NCBI GenBank assembly: GCA_029261195.1
Contig: JAJDBU010000061.1
Span: 1-64,000 of the forward strand
Length of the DNA stretch: 64,000 nucleotides
Direction: 5' to 3'
Source of the DNA: Nitrospirota bacterium
GTDB lineage: Bacteria > Nitrospirota > Nitrospiria > SBBL01 > JAADHI01
Numbering within the stretch: position 1 is the stretch's first letter; each line of letters begins with the position of its first letter. The position numbers were made by a program, and so were the translations under genes. Below are positions 44,510-53,875 of the stretch, piece after piece. The notes below the pieces were generated by a model. It did no database searches. It worked only from the letters and a program-made list of their open reading frames with translations, and was not told the origin of the DNA.

Positions 44510-45998
44510 TCAAGAAGGGGGGACTGCATTTCCGACTTGTTTGTATTGCTCGGTCCGAGGGCCACAGAAATAGTAATTGTCAGGGAAAGTTTGTATCCGT
44601 GCGGCCTCACGAACGGTCAGACTTCTGGCCTGAGTGGGGTCAGGATGAATGAAATAATGACCATCTTTACTGAGCGTGACAGGTGATTGTCGTCGATGTT
44701 CTGTCGGCTACCTGAACACGAAATCGGTCTGCAAAATTGTTGTGCTTCATTGAGCGGGAAACATTTCTGTGTTTGGGTAAAAGGGCAGAGGGGAAGTGCC
44801 GTAGTTTCGGGGAGAAACCGTGTACTTTGGCATAGCTGGCTGCGAAGACATACCGATGGAGATCCTTCTCCATGTGAGATTTTGTCACATGGTTGCATAC
44901 TCCCCCGATACGCGGATCATGAAACCAATGACTGTTCCACTGAACCTTCGTCTCTGTGGTCCCTATAAATTCAGCCCCTCTATCCCTGTTTTGTGCATTA
45001 AGGTTCGACAAAATATTGATCATGAATGGACGAATTCCCTTGTCTTCAAGGCCTCCATTGAGAAACCACCTCTCATTTTTCATTGAAGTGAGCACAGAAA
45101 CCCAGTTTTCTCTTGAATCTGTCTTTCTTGAAAGACCACTCCTGAGATGCGGAAGATCGTCAATCACGCGACCCAGAGAGACTTCGTCGTCTACCGGAGA
45201 AAGTTGTTTCGGCACGGCCCGGGTGATGTCTTCTCGGATGCCAAGAATAATGACGCGGTGTCTGGCTTGTGGAATCCCGTACCGCTCGGCTTCCACTAAA
45301 AAATTCTTCTTCTCTCCGGTCTGGCACGCGTCCGGTTCCACGAGAGAATAAAGCCTGTATCCAAGGGTTCCTGCTGACCGGCCTATAGCCGATACGGGGG
45401 ATGTAAGATCCTCCAGCAGTCTCTCGAAGAGGTCTTTGTTGTGGAGCCTGGCAGAGAGCAAACCTTTGACGTTCTCCATGACAAACACACAGGGTTGATG
45501 ATCTGCAAGTATCTGGAGATACTCTGTATACAAAGTGCTGCGTTGGTCAGTTTCCGGGGTGTATCCCGAATTTCCTTTGTTTCTTGACCTGCCGACAACC
45601 GAGTAAGCCTGGCATGGAGGCCCTCCGACCAGAACAAAGTTCTTTCGTCTTCCAAGAACATTCTCTATCAGGGATCTGACATTTGCCTCCGGCCATTCTT
45701 TGCTCCCAAGCTCAACATTTTTGGCAATGGCATCTGCGTTGGCTGATTCTCCAGGGAAGGAATGATACAGATCCTCACGTGACAACTCCCCTCTCAAGTG
45801 CTCGTAGTAGTCATCAGGTACTTCTCCATCAGGAAACTCCCGGAAAAAGGATCTAAGCCGAAGGGTTTCCCACGCGTGTCTGTCTTTCTCAATAGAAAGA
45901 CAGACACGAAAAGGAATGCCGTGTGCCGGAGTGCGCAGGCTGGAGAAGCCTTCCCCAAGTCCCCCGGGGCCCGCGAATATGTCAATGACAGGTATCAT
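44510..45998 (-). pseudogene. dcm: C5 cytosine DNA methyltransferase, frameshifted
   Basis: The first 443 codons hold motifs I (DIFAGPGGLGEGF), IV (GGPPCQAYSVVGRSR, catalytic Cys), VI (FVMENVKGLL) and VIII (QARHRVIILGI). The frame then stops at 44667. The missing C-terminus is present in the next frame: [20 protein letters not shown] (motif IX) and [10 protein letters not shown] (motif X), so one base is out of register near 44675. A run of six C near 44516 may hide a second lesion; without it the original end could be 44467. Without motifs IX and X the enzyme should be inactive. Confidence 0.88.
45875..45908. repeat. Perfect 15-bp inverted repeat inside the methylase gene
   Basis: CGTGTCTGTCTTTCT and AGAAAGACAGACACG flank a four-base loop at codons about 31-41 of the methylase gene. 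The encoded residues (RVCLSIEKDRHAW) still fit the family, so the palindrome is accommodated in coding sequence. The mRNA would form a strong hairpin. Confidence 0.75.
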
Positions 45999-46009
45999 CA
46001 GTATTCTTT

Positions 46010-46027
46010 AGCCACGGTGCCGTGGCT
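46010..46027. promoter_or_regulatory. Perfect 18-bp palindrome upstream of the methylase start
   Basis: AGCCACGG-TG-CCGTGGCT lies 12 bases before the methylase ATG and just after the glk stop (46031 on the minus strand). It has no T-run on either side, so it is a poor terminator; an operator or cruciform is possible. Confidence 0.5.
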
Positions 46028-46030
46028 GGA

Positions 46031-47029
46031 TTAATCGCTTTCAGGTTTATATTTTACTTTGTGCCGCCCTGCCTTATATGCAGCGCCGAGTAGCGCAGTC
46101 TTGTCGTTCAGGATGACTTTAACCGGAATAGCTTTCAAGAATGAAGCATATCTGCCCTTGGCAAGAAAGGCCTTTATAAAGGTTCCGTCTTTCAGCTTTT
46201 CCAATATCTTCGGGGCGATCCCGCCGCCGACATAAACGCCACCTGTCGCCAGTGTTTTTAAGGCGAGATTTCCAGCTTCAGCACCATAGATCGAAACAAA
46301 AAGATCAAGGGCTTTGATACATCGCTCCGACTGATGAGCGAGCGCAAGCTCGGAAATCACACTGCCCGGGTCTTCTTTCTTCAATCGTTCGGAAACCGGA
46401 TACACGTCTCCGCTCTGTTCGCTTTCCTCTAAAAACCGGAAGACGTTCAGAAGACCCGATCCGGAAAGCACTCGCTCATAACTGACCCGCGGGTACCGTT
46501 TTAACAAATAACTCAACAGGCCGATCTCGACCGAATTTCTGGGCGCGAAGTCGCAATGTCCGCCCTCAGAGGGAAAAGGTCGATGTTGCACTCCGTCCCA
46601 AAAGAGAATCGCTTCGCCAAGCCCGGTTCCCGCAGCAATCACCACCCGGTTTCCATGCGGATTGATCCGACCGGTATTAAGGGTGAAAAAATCATCTTCT
46701 TTTAGAGCCAATGTCCCGAAAGCGGTCGCCTCCAAATCATTCAGCAGGGTGACAGAAGGGATGCTCAGTTTTTGATTCAATTCCATCGCATCGATCGTCC
46801 AGGGGAGATTTGTCATCCGGCATCGCCCCGCATTGACCGGTCCTGCCACACCAAAACAGGCCGCATCGATTTGAGGGGTTTCTCCCTTCAAAAACCACTT
46901 GACCGCTCCAATCAAGCTTTCATGGCTTTTTGAAAGAAGTGTCTCTTCCCGAATTAGTCCTGCATCTGGCTCATCTCCAAAGAGTGCCAGTCGTGTGTGT
47001 GTGCCTCCGATGTCACCCGCTAATATCAT
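46031..47029 (-). CDS. glk: Glucokinase
   Basis: 332 residues of the bacterial ATP-dependent glucokinase family. The ATPase phosphate loop is LAGDIGGTHTRLALF, with LLNDLEATAFG (catalytic Asp), IAAGTGLGEAIL and SEGGHCDFAP. It phosphorylates glucose at C6 in the cytoplasm. Its ATG overlaps the stop of the fetB-like gene (ATGA), an unusual pairing. Confidence 0.92.
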   Translation of the reverse strand: MILAGDIGGTHTRLALFGDEPDAGLIREETLLSKSHESLIGAVKWFLKGETPQIDAACFGVAGPVNAGRCRMTNLPWTIDAMELNQKLSIPSVTLLNDLEATAFGTLALKEDDFFTLNTGRINPHGNRVVIAAGTGLGEAILFWDGVQHRPFPSEGGHCDFAPRNSVEIGLLSYLLKRYPRVSYERVLSGSGLLNVFRFLEESEQSGDVYPVSERLKKEDPGSVISELALAHQSERCIKALDLFVSIYGAEAGNLALKTLATGGVYVGGGIAPKILEKLKDGTFIKAFLAKGRYASFLKAIPVKVILNDKTALLGAAYKAGRHKVKYKPESD

Positions 47030-47757
47030 TTGTTAGCCCTTATCACCACATCAATCTCACGAGGTTTGATCAATTTCAAGAAAAAAGCGGATGCGATGCC
47101 GGAGGCACCGAAGACCATGCACATCACCATAATCTGGTAGCGTACTGCAATTAAAGGAGAAACCCCGGAGAGGATCTGCCCCGTCATCATCCCCGGCAAT
47201 GAGACCAGACCGACGGCGAATAAAGAATTGGTAATCGGAATCAGTGAGGCCCGGAGCGCAATGCCACGGGCTTTCTCGTAAGTAACATGGCGTGCCGTTT
47301 CTGCCTCCATTCTTTCTGCAGCAAGCGAGATGCTGTTCATCGCCTGAGCAAAAATCATCCCGGCCAGAGGGATCAAAATACGCGGTGCGTACCAGGGACG
47401 GAGACCGAGTACGCCCTGAGAAATCAATACGAGGGTCAGCCCCCCGGCCACAACAATCGCGCTCAAGGCCTTAAGAAAGAGGTGTTTTCGCTTCGCCTTG
47501 ATGGTGCGAAGCGCAATCCAGCTGGAAGTGCTGACCATCACCAGTAATACGAGTAAAACAATCAAGGCCTGATCTGATTTAAAGATCAGGCTTAAGAAGT
47601 AACCGACCAGAAGAAGCTGGGCGAGCATTCTGGAAATCGCATAAAAGGCATCACGAAAATCCAAAGACCAGCGATAAAAAATGGCAACAACGATCAAGGC
47701 GGGAATGAAAGCAAGGATTAAATTGCTGAAAGGGATGAGTTGAACGCTTTGCGACAT
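47026..47757 (-). CDS. fetB: FetB-like (UPF0014) ABC permease
   Basis: 243 residues with seven or so membrane helices. The family stretch IPLAGMIFAQAMNSISLAAE and IPITNSLFAVGLVSLPGMMTG is typical of FetB, the permease partner of FetA in iron export. No FetA ATPase gene lies next to it, so the partner must be elsewhere or lost. It is translationally coupled to glk downstream. Confidence 0.88.
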   Translation of the reverse strand: MSQSVQLIPFSNLILAFIPALIVVAIFYRWSLDFRDAFYAISRMLAQLLLVGYFLSLIFKSDQALIVLLVLLVMVSTSSWIALRTIKAKRKHLFLKALSAIVVAGGLTLVLISQGVLGLRPWYAPRILIPLAGMIFAQAMNSISLAAERMEAETARHVTYEKARGIALRASLIPITNSLFAVGLVSLPGMMTGQILSGVSPLIAVRYQIMVMCMVFGASGIASAFFLKLIKPREIDVVIRANK

Positions 47758-47825
47758 TTTTTTATTGAAGTCGGAGTCAAAAACAGGGAAACATTTTGAA
47801 GGAGTTCTCCATTCAAAAAAACCTG

Positions 47826-48020
47826 CTACCTCCGGTTCTGCTTCCGGGCTTTCTTCGCGGCCTTATTCTTTTTTTTCTTTTTCGTCTTTACGGCGGCACT
47901 GCTTGTGGGTTTAGTTGGGAGGGCTAATTCCGGATCTTCCTCTTCGCCATATCCACCGGATGAGGGATCCTGATTGGAAAATTTTGAGAGGATGCTTTCT
48001 TTGTCATCTTGATCTGTCAT
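47826..48020 (-). CDS. Small Lys-rich hypothetical protein
   Basis: 64 residues with a clear AAGGAG Shine-Dalgarno six bases before the ATG. The first half is acidic and Ser/Gly-rich (NQDPSSGGYGEEEDPELA). The second half is very basic (KTKKKKKNKAAKKARKQNRR). It is likely disordered and able to bind nucleic acid or acidic surfaces. No family recognised. Confidence 0.7.
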   Translation of the reverse strand: MTDQDDKESILSKFSNQDPSSGGYGEEEDPELALPTKPTSSAAVKTKKKKKNKAAKKARKQNRR

Positions 48021-48259
48021 CTGAACTCCTTGTTCGACGAGTATTGGCCGAGGCAGGAAAACTCATGGCCTTAGAGACAGAGTTTAGCCTTTAATACGGT
48101 TGAAGATCAAGAATAAGGAAGGATCAACTGGTGATGAATTGTCGACTGGAGGGTTAATAAGGGTTCTGCATCAAGCTCGGCTTTTCTTTTCTGCAACCCG
48201 CAGAACAAGCCTTAGAGCATCGATTACCGTAAACCATTTCAGAAAAGCCAAAAGACTCT

Positions 48260-48282
48260 AACCCCGCCCAAAGGACGGGGTT
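48260..48282 (-). terminator. Hairpin downstream of the lyase-like gene
   Basis: On the minus strand AACCCCGTCC-TTT-GGGCGGGGTT (one mismatch) follows 17 bases after the lyase stop, then AGAGTCTTTT. It may be a terminator, but the surrounding sequence (GTTCGCCGGAGAAACCCCGTCC) also resembles the hairpin ends of IS200/IS605-type elements. Confidence 0.45.
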
Positions 48283-48299
48283 TCTCCGGCGAACTTCGT

Positions 48300-49799
48300 C
48301 TATGGTGAAATTATTAATCCAGTGGGTGCATTTGGTGCTTGTGTGTCTGGAACTGGCGGAACAGGCATACAAACAGTGTCATGTGTGTAGCTGATTGCAG
48401 ACAGGTGATGTAAGTAGTCTTCTATATCTGTGTACCCGTTATTGTCTTTATCTTGATTTCCGTCCAGTGGATTATTACTATCCAGTCCTTGCGCAGTCTC
48501 CCATGTGTCCGGCATTCCATCGTTGTCGGTATCTGTTGGTGGTGTTAGGTTTTGGAAGGTTGGATAATCGGAAGAAGAAACGTTACCTTTGAAGCCACCC
48601 GTTCTGTTATGGAAATTGTTTACTACTCGCACGTCAACACTATCCCGAACTGGTGCCATTGCACCTACCGCTGTAAGTATACAGCTTGCGACAGATTCTG
48701 ACATTACTTTATTAGTTACTGGCGGAACTTCTTTGGTATTTGACCATGGAAGCGTTGACCACCTCGTATCTTTTCTGTACAGGGTAGATAATCGTATGTT
48801 CTGCCAAAACTCTCCAATATTCCACTGTGGTTCAGATTGACTCAACCTCGATGATCCGATGTTGCCATGCACGTAAAACCGAGGGATTGGATTTGAATCA
48901 CTCCCAACTGTGCCTCCAGGAGGACGATAGGTTACTTCAAAGGAATAGCCATTGGATACTGGTCCTTGGCGGGCATAGTTATTCATAAAATTAGCCTTCA
49001 CTCCACCCGAAGCTGACGAGGTGAGTCCTCCAAACCATTGATACACAACGTTATTTACACTATCTAAAAATAGACTATCATTTCCATTTATCTCTGGGTT
49101 TCTCTCTCTGTTATGAGCAAAATAATTGTGATGCAGAGATACAGTCATCTCTTTTGCGTGTTTTCCCCAGATAAGCATACCCATGCCGTGGTTTTTTTCA
49201 CTGTGTCCTGCATCCAATAGCCCTTCTGAAAAAACAGACCATTGAAATGTTATGTCCCGAGGCGCATAAGCAACTTCAACATTCTCATCAACTCCCCAGC
49301 TAAATGAGTTATGGTCAAAGATAAGGTTATATCCATCGTTAAACTGATCAACCCACTTCCCCCAGATCTGCACAGCGTCTTGAGAGTCTAATTCCTTACC
49401 ACTAGCGTTTCCTGCTCCAACTCTCCAACGCATATGCCTAGAAATAACATCGTGAGTATTGAATCGAGTCGGTCTACCTGTGACCAATATACCACCAGGT
49501 GATGTTTCTCCAGCTATTGTAATGAAAGGATTATTAATCTTAAGAATTGATGTTAAACGAATTATTCCAGAAACATTAAACACAACAATCCTAGGACCTG
49601 AGGCCGTCGCAGCTGCTCTAAAACTGCCCGGACCACTGTCATTTAGATTGGTCACTTTGATGACTTGCCCCCCTCTTCCGCCAACCGACTTTGCACCGAA
49701 GCCTTCGGCCCCGGGAAAGGCTGGAACAGCATGTGCGGCATTTGGGTAAACAAGAAACAGAATGAATATTCCAAGAACATAATTTTTGATTTGATTCAT
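48300..49799 (-). CDS. Secreted pectate-lyase-like beta-helix protein, C-terminally truncated
   Basis: 499 residues. A signal peptide (NYVLGIFILFLVYPNAAHA) precedes a right-handed beta-helix of the pectate lyase type (VPAFPGAEGFGAKSVGGRGG, then LHHNYFAHNRERNPEINGND). A calcium-binding repeat follows (DTDNDGMPDTWETAQGLDSN, NPLDGNQDKDNNGYTDIEDY). The chain stops at PDTQAPNAPTGLIISP, which is the usual beginning of a fibronectin-III domain, so about one domain plus any C-terminal sorting tail is missing. Substrate is likely an acidic polysaccharide. The truncation abuts a possible mobile-element end. Confidence 0.82.
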   Translation of the reverse strand: MNQIKNYVLGIFILFLVYPNAAHAVPAFPGAEGFGAKSVGGRGGQVIKVTNLNDSGPGSFRAAATASGPRIVVFNVSGIIRLTSILKINNPFITIAGETSPGGILVTGRPTRFNTHDVISRHMRWRVGAGNASGKELDSQDAVQIWGKWVDQFNDGYNLIFDHNSFSWGVDENVEVAYAPRDITFQWSVFSEGLLDAGHSEKNHGMGMLIWGKHAKEMTVSLHHNYFAHNRERNPEINGNDSLFLDSVNNVVYQWFGGLTSSASGGVKANFMNNYARQGPVSNGYSFEVTYRPPGGTVGSDSNPIPRFYVHGNIGSSRLSQSEPQWNIGEFWQNIRLSTLYRKDTRWSTLPWSNTKEVPPVTNKVMSESVASCILTAVGAMAPVRDSVDVRVVNNFHNRTGGFKGNVSSSDYPTFQNLTPPTDTDNDGMPDTWETAQGLDSNNPLDGNQDKDNNGYTDIEDYLHHLSAISYTHDTVCMPVPPVPDTQAPNAPTGLIISP

Positions 49800-50540
49800 T
49801 GTGTATTTCCCTTCAAATACAATGTATTATTATCTCAAATTTATAGGCAGCTCAGGTTTAATGGCCCATAGTTTGGCTTAGTAATCATTTTCCTGATTCC
49901 GAATTAAAGCAATATGCATGCCGATGAGGCGAATCAACTTGAAAAACGGCGAGAATTTCAGTTATTAATGAAATAGTACTAGCTTTTTCCCATTCTGTAA
50001 GGCTGGCATGTTCATTACCATGTAATTTTCACCTAGAGGTTATGTAGTGAGTTGCCCATTTAACTTTATTGGTCATAATGTTCATGGATTGCCGTAGAAT
50101 CTGAATAGTGGCTTAAGTCGCAATGTGGACACAAATTAGAGCGTAATAATATTAACCACTCACGATTTTGATTAAACAACATCTACAATGTAGGACAGCC
50201 CTAGTGTTTCATAAAAGCGAACAGTATAACTTGGCTCTCAGGCCTTTGCTCAATGTGCCAGAACTACGAATCAATAAAGAGCCCACTAGAAACACACATC
50301 TAAAGGATTCTACAGCGTCGGACTTCAAGCGCTTTTAATGCCCCTAAGGGAAGTCTGGAATCCGTCATTTCAAACAGCTCAATCAAGAGCATGAGGCTAA
50401 CGACGAAGACATTTAACACATTAAACCATAATTTACATGATCGCAGTTCCTATGCGTTTTCCACTCAATTCCCATTACACGACAAGGATCCCAGGAAAAG
50501 TGCCATTTTTTCCTGACCAGATAGAACAGCCCGTTTAATA
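49800..50540. other. 741-bp gene-free stretch before the glycan cluster
   Basis: AT-rich and closed by stops in all frames, with no tRNA or strong hairpin seen. It separates the minus-strand lyase from the plus-strand glycan cluster and may hold the cluster promoter, but no good -35/-10 pair or sigma54 element stands out. Confidence 0.5.
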
Positions 50541-51839
50541 ATGAAAAAAATATTACAAGATCGCTTATTAAAAAAAATCATCAAAAACTCCGGCATCATT
50601 TTTTTTGGTCACTCAACTGCGTCTGTATTGAGTGTTATTTCGTTTACGATTATGGCCAATATCATTGGTCCGGAGACATTGGCAATATTTGTATTAGCAC
50701 AATCTTATTCCATGATTTTAAATGATATTTTCAATATTCAGACCTGGGAGTCGATGATTAAGTTCGGTTCTGCTCAGACCGGAAAACAGGGAATGACCAA
50801 TGTCATTAAAACCAATGTGTTTTTGGATGCCGTCAGTGCAGTGCTTGCAGCTTTTTTTGCATTGTTATTCGTCTATCCTGTGGGCTCTTTTTTTGGTTGG
50901 GAAGAATATTTTTTGCCTGTTATCTCTATCTACAGCATCTCGATCCTCTTTAATATTACAACCCTGACCATCGGAATTCCCAGGTTATTCGATCAATTTT
51001 CTTCCCTGGCAAAAATTCAAGTGTCGATGTCATTTTTAAAACTGATTCTCATTCTAATTGCGATGGCAACAACTAACAGATATGAGATTTATATCTATAT
51101 TTTTTTACTGATCGATATCCTCCAAAATATATCCTTAATTACCTTTAGCACAGTCTTACTCAATCGCTCCTATGGGCGTGGATGGTGGAAAACCCCTCTC
51201 AAATTCGACCAAGAACAAATCAAATTTATTTGGTGGACCAATTTAAGATCGATCATTAGAATCCCGGTGCAACGCCTGGATATGATCGTGATCAGTTCTA
51301 TTTTATCAATGAAAACAGTGGGCGTTTACAAAGTTTATAAGGAAGTGGCGAGTTTGATTAACCGTTTAGGGGAACCCATTAATCAAGCAATCTTTCCTGA
51401 ATTTACAAAACTTTTAGGGAAAAAAGATTTGTCAAAAACATCTTATGTGACTAAAAAGGCGATTTCTCTATTGTCCTGCGTTAGTTTTGTGGTCATGCTT
51501 TCGTTGTTTATTTCATCTGAATTTCTGGTGGGAACCTTCTTTGGGGCAGAATATCTTCCTGAACTGAATGTGCTTTATATCTTGTTAATTATAGTTGGGA
51601 TCAGCTTTGCTTTGGTGCCGATTAATTCCTTGTTTATTGCCGCAGGTTTTGCAAGGCTTAGTTTTTTTATTGTTTTGTTTACAAATACGGCATACTTAAT
51701 CACCATATTTCTATCTACAAAACTGCTTGGTCTTTATGGAGTCGTATTGGCTTTTGCAGTTCAAATGGTCTTAAATCAAGGCTTGAAGGTGATTTTTCTG
51801 CGAAAATATTCTAGTGATTGGGGAAGCGGAATTCGGTAG
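50541..51839 (+). CDS. Oligosaccharide flippase (Wzx/RfbX-like)
   Basis: 432 residues with about 12 membrane helices and a basic N-terminus (MKKILQDRLLKKIIKNSG). The pattern is that of the polysaccharide-transport (MATE/MOP) family that moves lipid-linked repeat units across the inner membrane. It opens a plus-strand run of glycan genes; the asparagine synthetase follows ten bases later. Confidence 0.85.
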   Translation: MKKILQDRLLKKIIKNSGIIFFGHSTASVLSVISFTIMANIIGPETLAIFVLAQSYSMILNDIFNIQTWESMIKFGSAQTGKQGMTNVIKTNVFLDAVSAVLAAFFALLFVYPVGSFFGWEEYFLPVISIYSISILFNITTLTIGIPRLFDQFSSLAKIQVSMSFLKLILILIAMATTNRYEIYIYIFLLIDILQNISLITFSTVLLNRSYGRGWWKTPLKFDQEQIKFIWWTNLRSIIRIPVQRLDMIVISSILSMKTVGVYKVYKEVASLINRLGEPINQAIFPEFTKLLGKKDLSKTSYVTKKAISLLSCVSFVVMLSLFISSEFLVGTFFGAEYLPELNVLYILLIIVGISFALVPINSLFIAAGFARLSFFIVLFTNTAYLITIFLSTKLLGLYGVVLAFAVQMVLNQGLKVIFLRKYSSDWGSGIR

Positions 51840-51849
51840 GAGCTTTTTT

Positions 51850-53802
51850 ATGTGTGGCATCTTTGGTGAATATTTGTTTTGCGGTGAGATTGAAATTGAT
51901 CGTTGCGTCAATAAATTAAATTTATTGGAACGCCGGGGACCGGATGGTTTTGGTTTTGAATTTGGAAACTATAAAGAGGGAAAGTACCAGCTCTACCATA
52001 ATCAGGACATGCTGAAAAACAGTAAAGACCTTAATCCTCAATTCAATTATTTTAGTGGTCATCGTCGATTAAGTATTTTGGACTTAAGTGAAAATGCTTT
52101 TCAGCCAATGGAAACAAGCGATAAAAGGTATTCCATTATTTTTAATGGAGAGATCTACAATTATATAGAACTCAAAAAAGAATTAACGGCCCTGGGCGTT
52201 CGTTTTCACACAGATCATTCCGATACTGAGGTGCTATTAAACGCCTATTCTGAATGGGGAACGGACTGCCTCTGTCGAATCAGAGGGATGTTTGCTTTTG
52301 CGATTTTTGACAGAGTGAATCAAACGGTATTTTTAGCTCGGGATAGAATCGGGCAAAAACCGCTCTATTATGAGTTTTCGGATGAAAAATTTTCATTTTC
52401 ATCCGAGTTAAACCCATTGATTCAGTTTTCAAATTCAAAAAGAAAAATTGATTTAGAAGGCTTAAGATATTACATGGCCTTCGGTTATATCCCACACCCC
52501 ATTTCTATTTTTGAAGGCATTAAAAAACTCCCTCCGGCTTCTTATGCTCTGGTTGACCTAAAAGAGAAATTAATTCAAATTGAGCGGTATTGGGATGTGT
52601 CTTTTTCTGAGGGAAATGAAACGGAGACATTCGAAGACTATAAAGAGGATGTTGAAAAACTGATCACGGAGTCGGCCGCTTTGCGCCTCAGGTCGGATGT
52701 TCCGGTCGGGGCATTTATTTCAGGAGGGATTGATTCAACTTTAGTTGTAAAAAAAATAAAAGAAATCGGGAAAAAGAAGTTCGATATCTTTGGTGCTGAT
52801 TTTCCTCAAGAGGATAAAAGCGAAAAAAAATACATGGAGAAGGTTGCATCAAGATATGAGCAAAACCTTAATGTGTCCTATATCGACTTGTCTCATGTTG
52901 AAAATATAGAAAATGTTGTCAAAGTTTTTGATGAACCCTTTGATGGCGGATCATCAATTGCCTTATTTGATTTATTTAAAGTCGCCAGCAAAACCTATAA
53001 AGTCATTTTAACCGGAGATGGTGGAGATGAAATGTTTTCCGGCTATACCTATTATTCAAGCCTTCCTCAGCGACACAAAAAATTCAAATACCTGAAAATA
53101 CTCTTTTTCCCTGAGATTCTTCTTTCTTTATTATGGGTTCTACGCATTAGAAATAGAAAAATAAGAAAACTACTCCAATTGATTCAAGGAGATATTCTGA
53201 CGGCAGGTCTCATATTTAGTACGGAATCCGACCTCCTTGAGTTGATGAAGAATGAAAATCCGCCCTCACTTGAAATTGGTTTTTTTGAAGAGATTCGATC
53301 GAAAATAAAAAAATTGAAGCTTCAACCGGCAACAGCCTTGCAATACTTTGATGTGAATACCATCTTACCGGGCAGAATGTTATACAAACTAGATCGCTTT
53401 TCAATGTACTACAGCGTTGAGGCGCGTTCTCCCTTGCTGGATCATCTCTTGGCGGAAAAGGCTTTTTCTATTCCTCAAGAGATGAAAGAGAGGGACGGAA
53501 AAACAAAGTCATTGCTGAAGCGAATATTAGAAGATGATTTCGATAAGGGCTTTGTCCACCGGAAGAAGCAGGGCTTTGGAAATCCTTTAAGTCATTGGTT
53601 TAAAAATTCAAAACGGGGAGATATCTTTAAAATCCTCCTTGATGAAAAAAGTTTGATCTATCACTTTCTTGATTACAAACGCCTGCACGCTTGTTTCCCC
53701 CAAATAAAGGGTGGTTTTGACGGGACAAGGGAAAAAACATTATGGCGATTAATCGTTCTCGGGCAGTATCTGGAAAACTACAAATCGTATATTGAACATT
53801 AA
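51850..53802 (+). CDS. asnB: Glutamine-hydrolysing asparagine synthetase family
   Basis: The start was set at MCGIFGEY so that Cys2 becomes the N-terminal nucleophile after Met removal; the frame extends 12 codons further but that would bury it. 650 residues. The glutaminase domain (1-220) has GHRRLSILDLSENAFQPM, FNGEIYNY and HSDTEVLL. The synthetase domain has the PP-loop FISGGIDSTLV and LTGDGGDEMFSGY. In surface-glycan clusters such enzymes often amidate a sugar or uronic acid instead of making asparagine. Confidence 0.92.
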   Translation: MCGIFGEYLFCGEIEIDRCVNKLNLLERRGPDGFGFEFGNYKEGKYQLYHNQDMLKNSKDLNPQFNYFSGHRRLSILDLSENAFQPMETSDKRYSIIFNGEIYNYIELKKELTALGVRFHTDHSDTEVLLNAYSEWGTDCLCRIRGMFAFAIFDRVNQTVFLARDRIGQKPLYYEFSDEKFSFSSELNPLIQFSNSKRKIDLEGLRYYMAFGYIPHPISIFEGIKKLPPASYALVDLKEKLIQIERYWDVSFSEGNETETFEDYKEDVEKLITESAALRLRSDVPVGAFISGGIDSTLVVKKIKEIGKKKFDIFGADFPQEDKSEKKYMEKVASRYEQNLNVSYIDLSHVENIENVVKVFDEPFDGGSSIALFDLFKVASKTYKVILTGDGGDEMFSGYTYYSSLPQRHKKFKYLKILFFPEILLSLLWVLRIRNRKIRKLLQLIQGDILTAGLIFSTESDLLELMKNENPPSLEIGFFEEIRSKIKKLKLQPATALQYFDVNTILPGRMLYKLDRFSMYYSVEARSPLLDHLLAEKAFSIPQEMKERDGKTKSLLKRILEDDFDKGFVHRKKQGFGNPLSHWFKNSKRGDIFKILLDEKSLIYHFLDYKRLHACFPQIKGGFDGTREKTLWRLIVLGQYLENYKSYIEH

Positions 53803-53875
53803 TAGTGGATTCATGTAATCGAATGAATCTGAGTTTCTCCATGTTTTTTTTAAGAACTTATAGAAGGTAAAAACT

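Noticed and set aside
44617-44898. 93-codon minus-strand ORF inside the methylase C-terminus
   Set aside because: Out-of-frame shadow of the methylase; only its last codons fall near the frameshift.
48154-48372. 72-codon minus-strand ORF overlapping the end of the lyase gene
   Set aside because: Cys-rich translation overlapping the lyase gene in another frame and crossing the GC-rich hairpin; more likely a by-product of a mobile-element end than a gene.
50231-50250. Possible sigma54 promoter TTGG...TTTGCT before the glycan cluster
   Set aside because: The GG-to-GC distance is three bases longer than sigma54 promoters tolerate.
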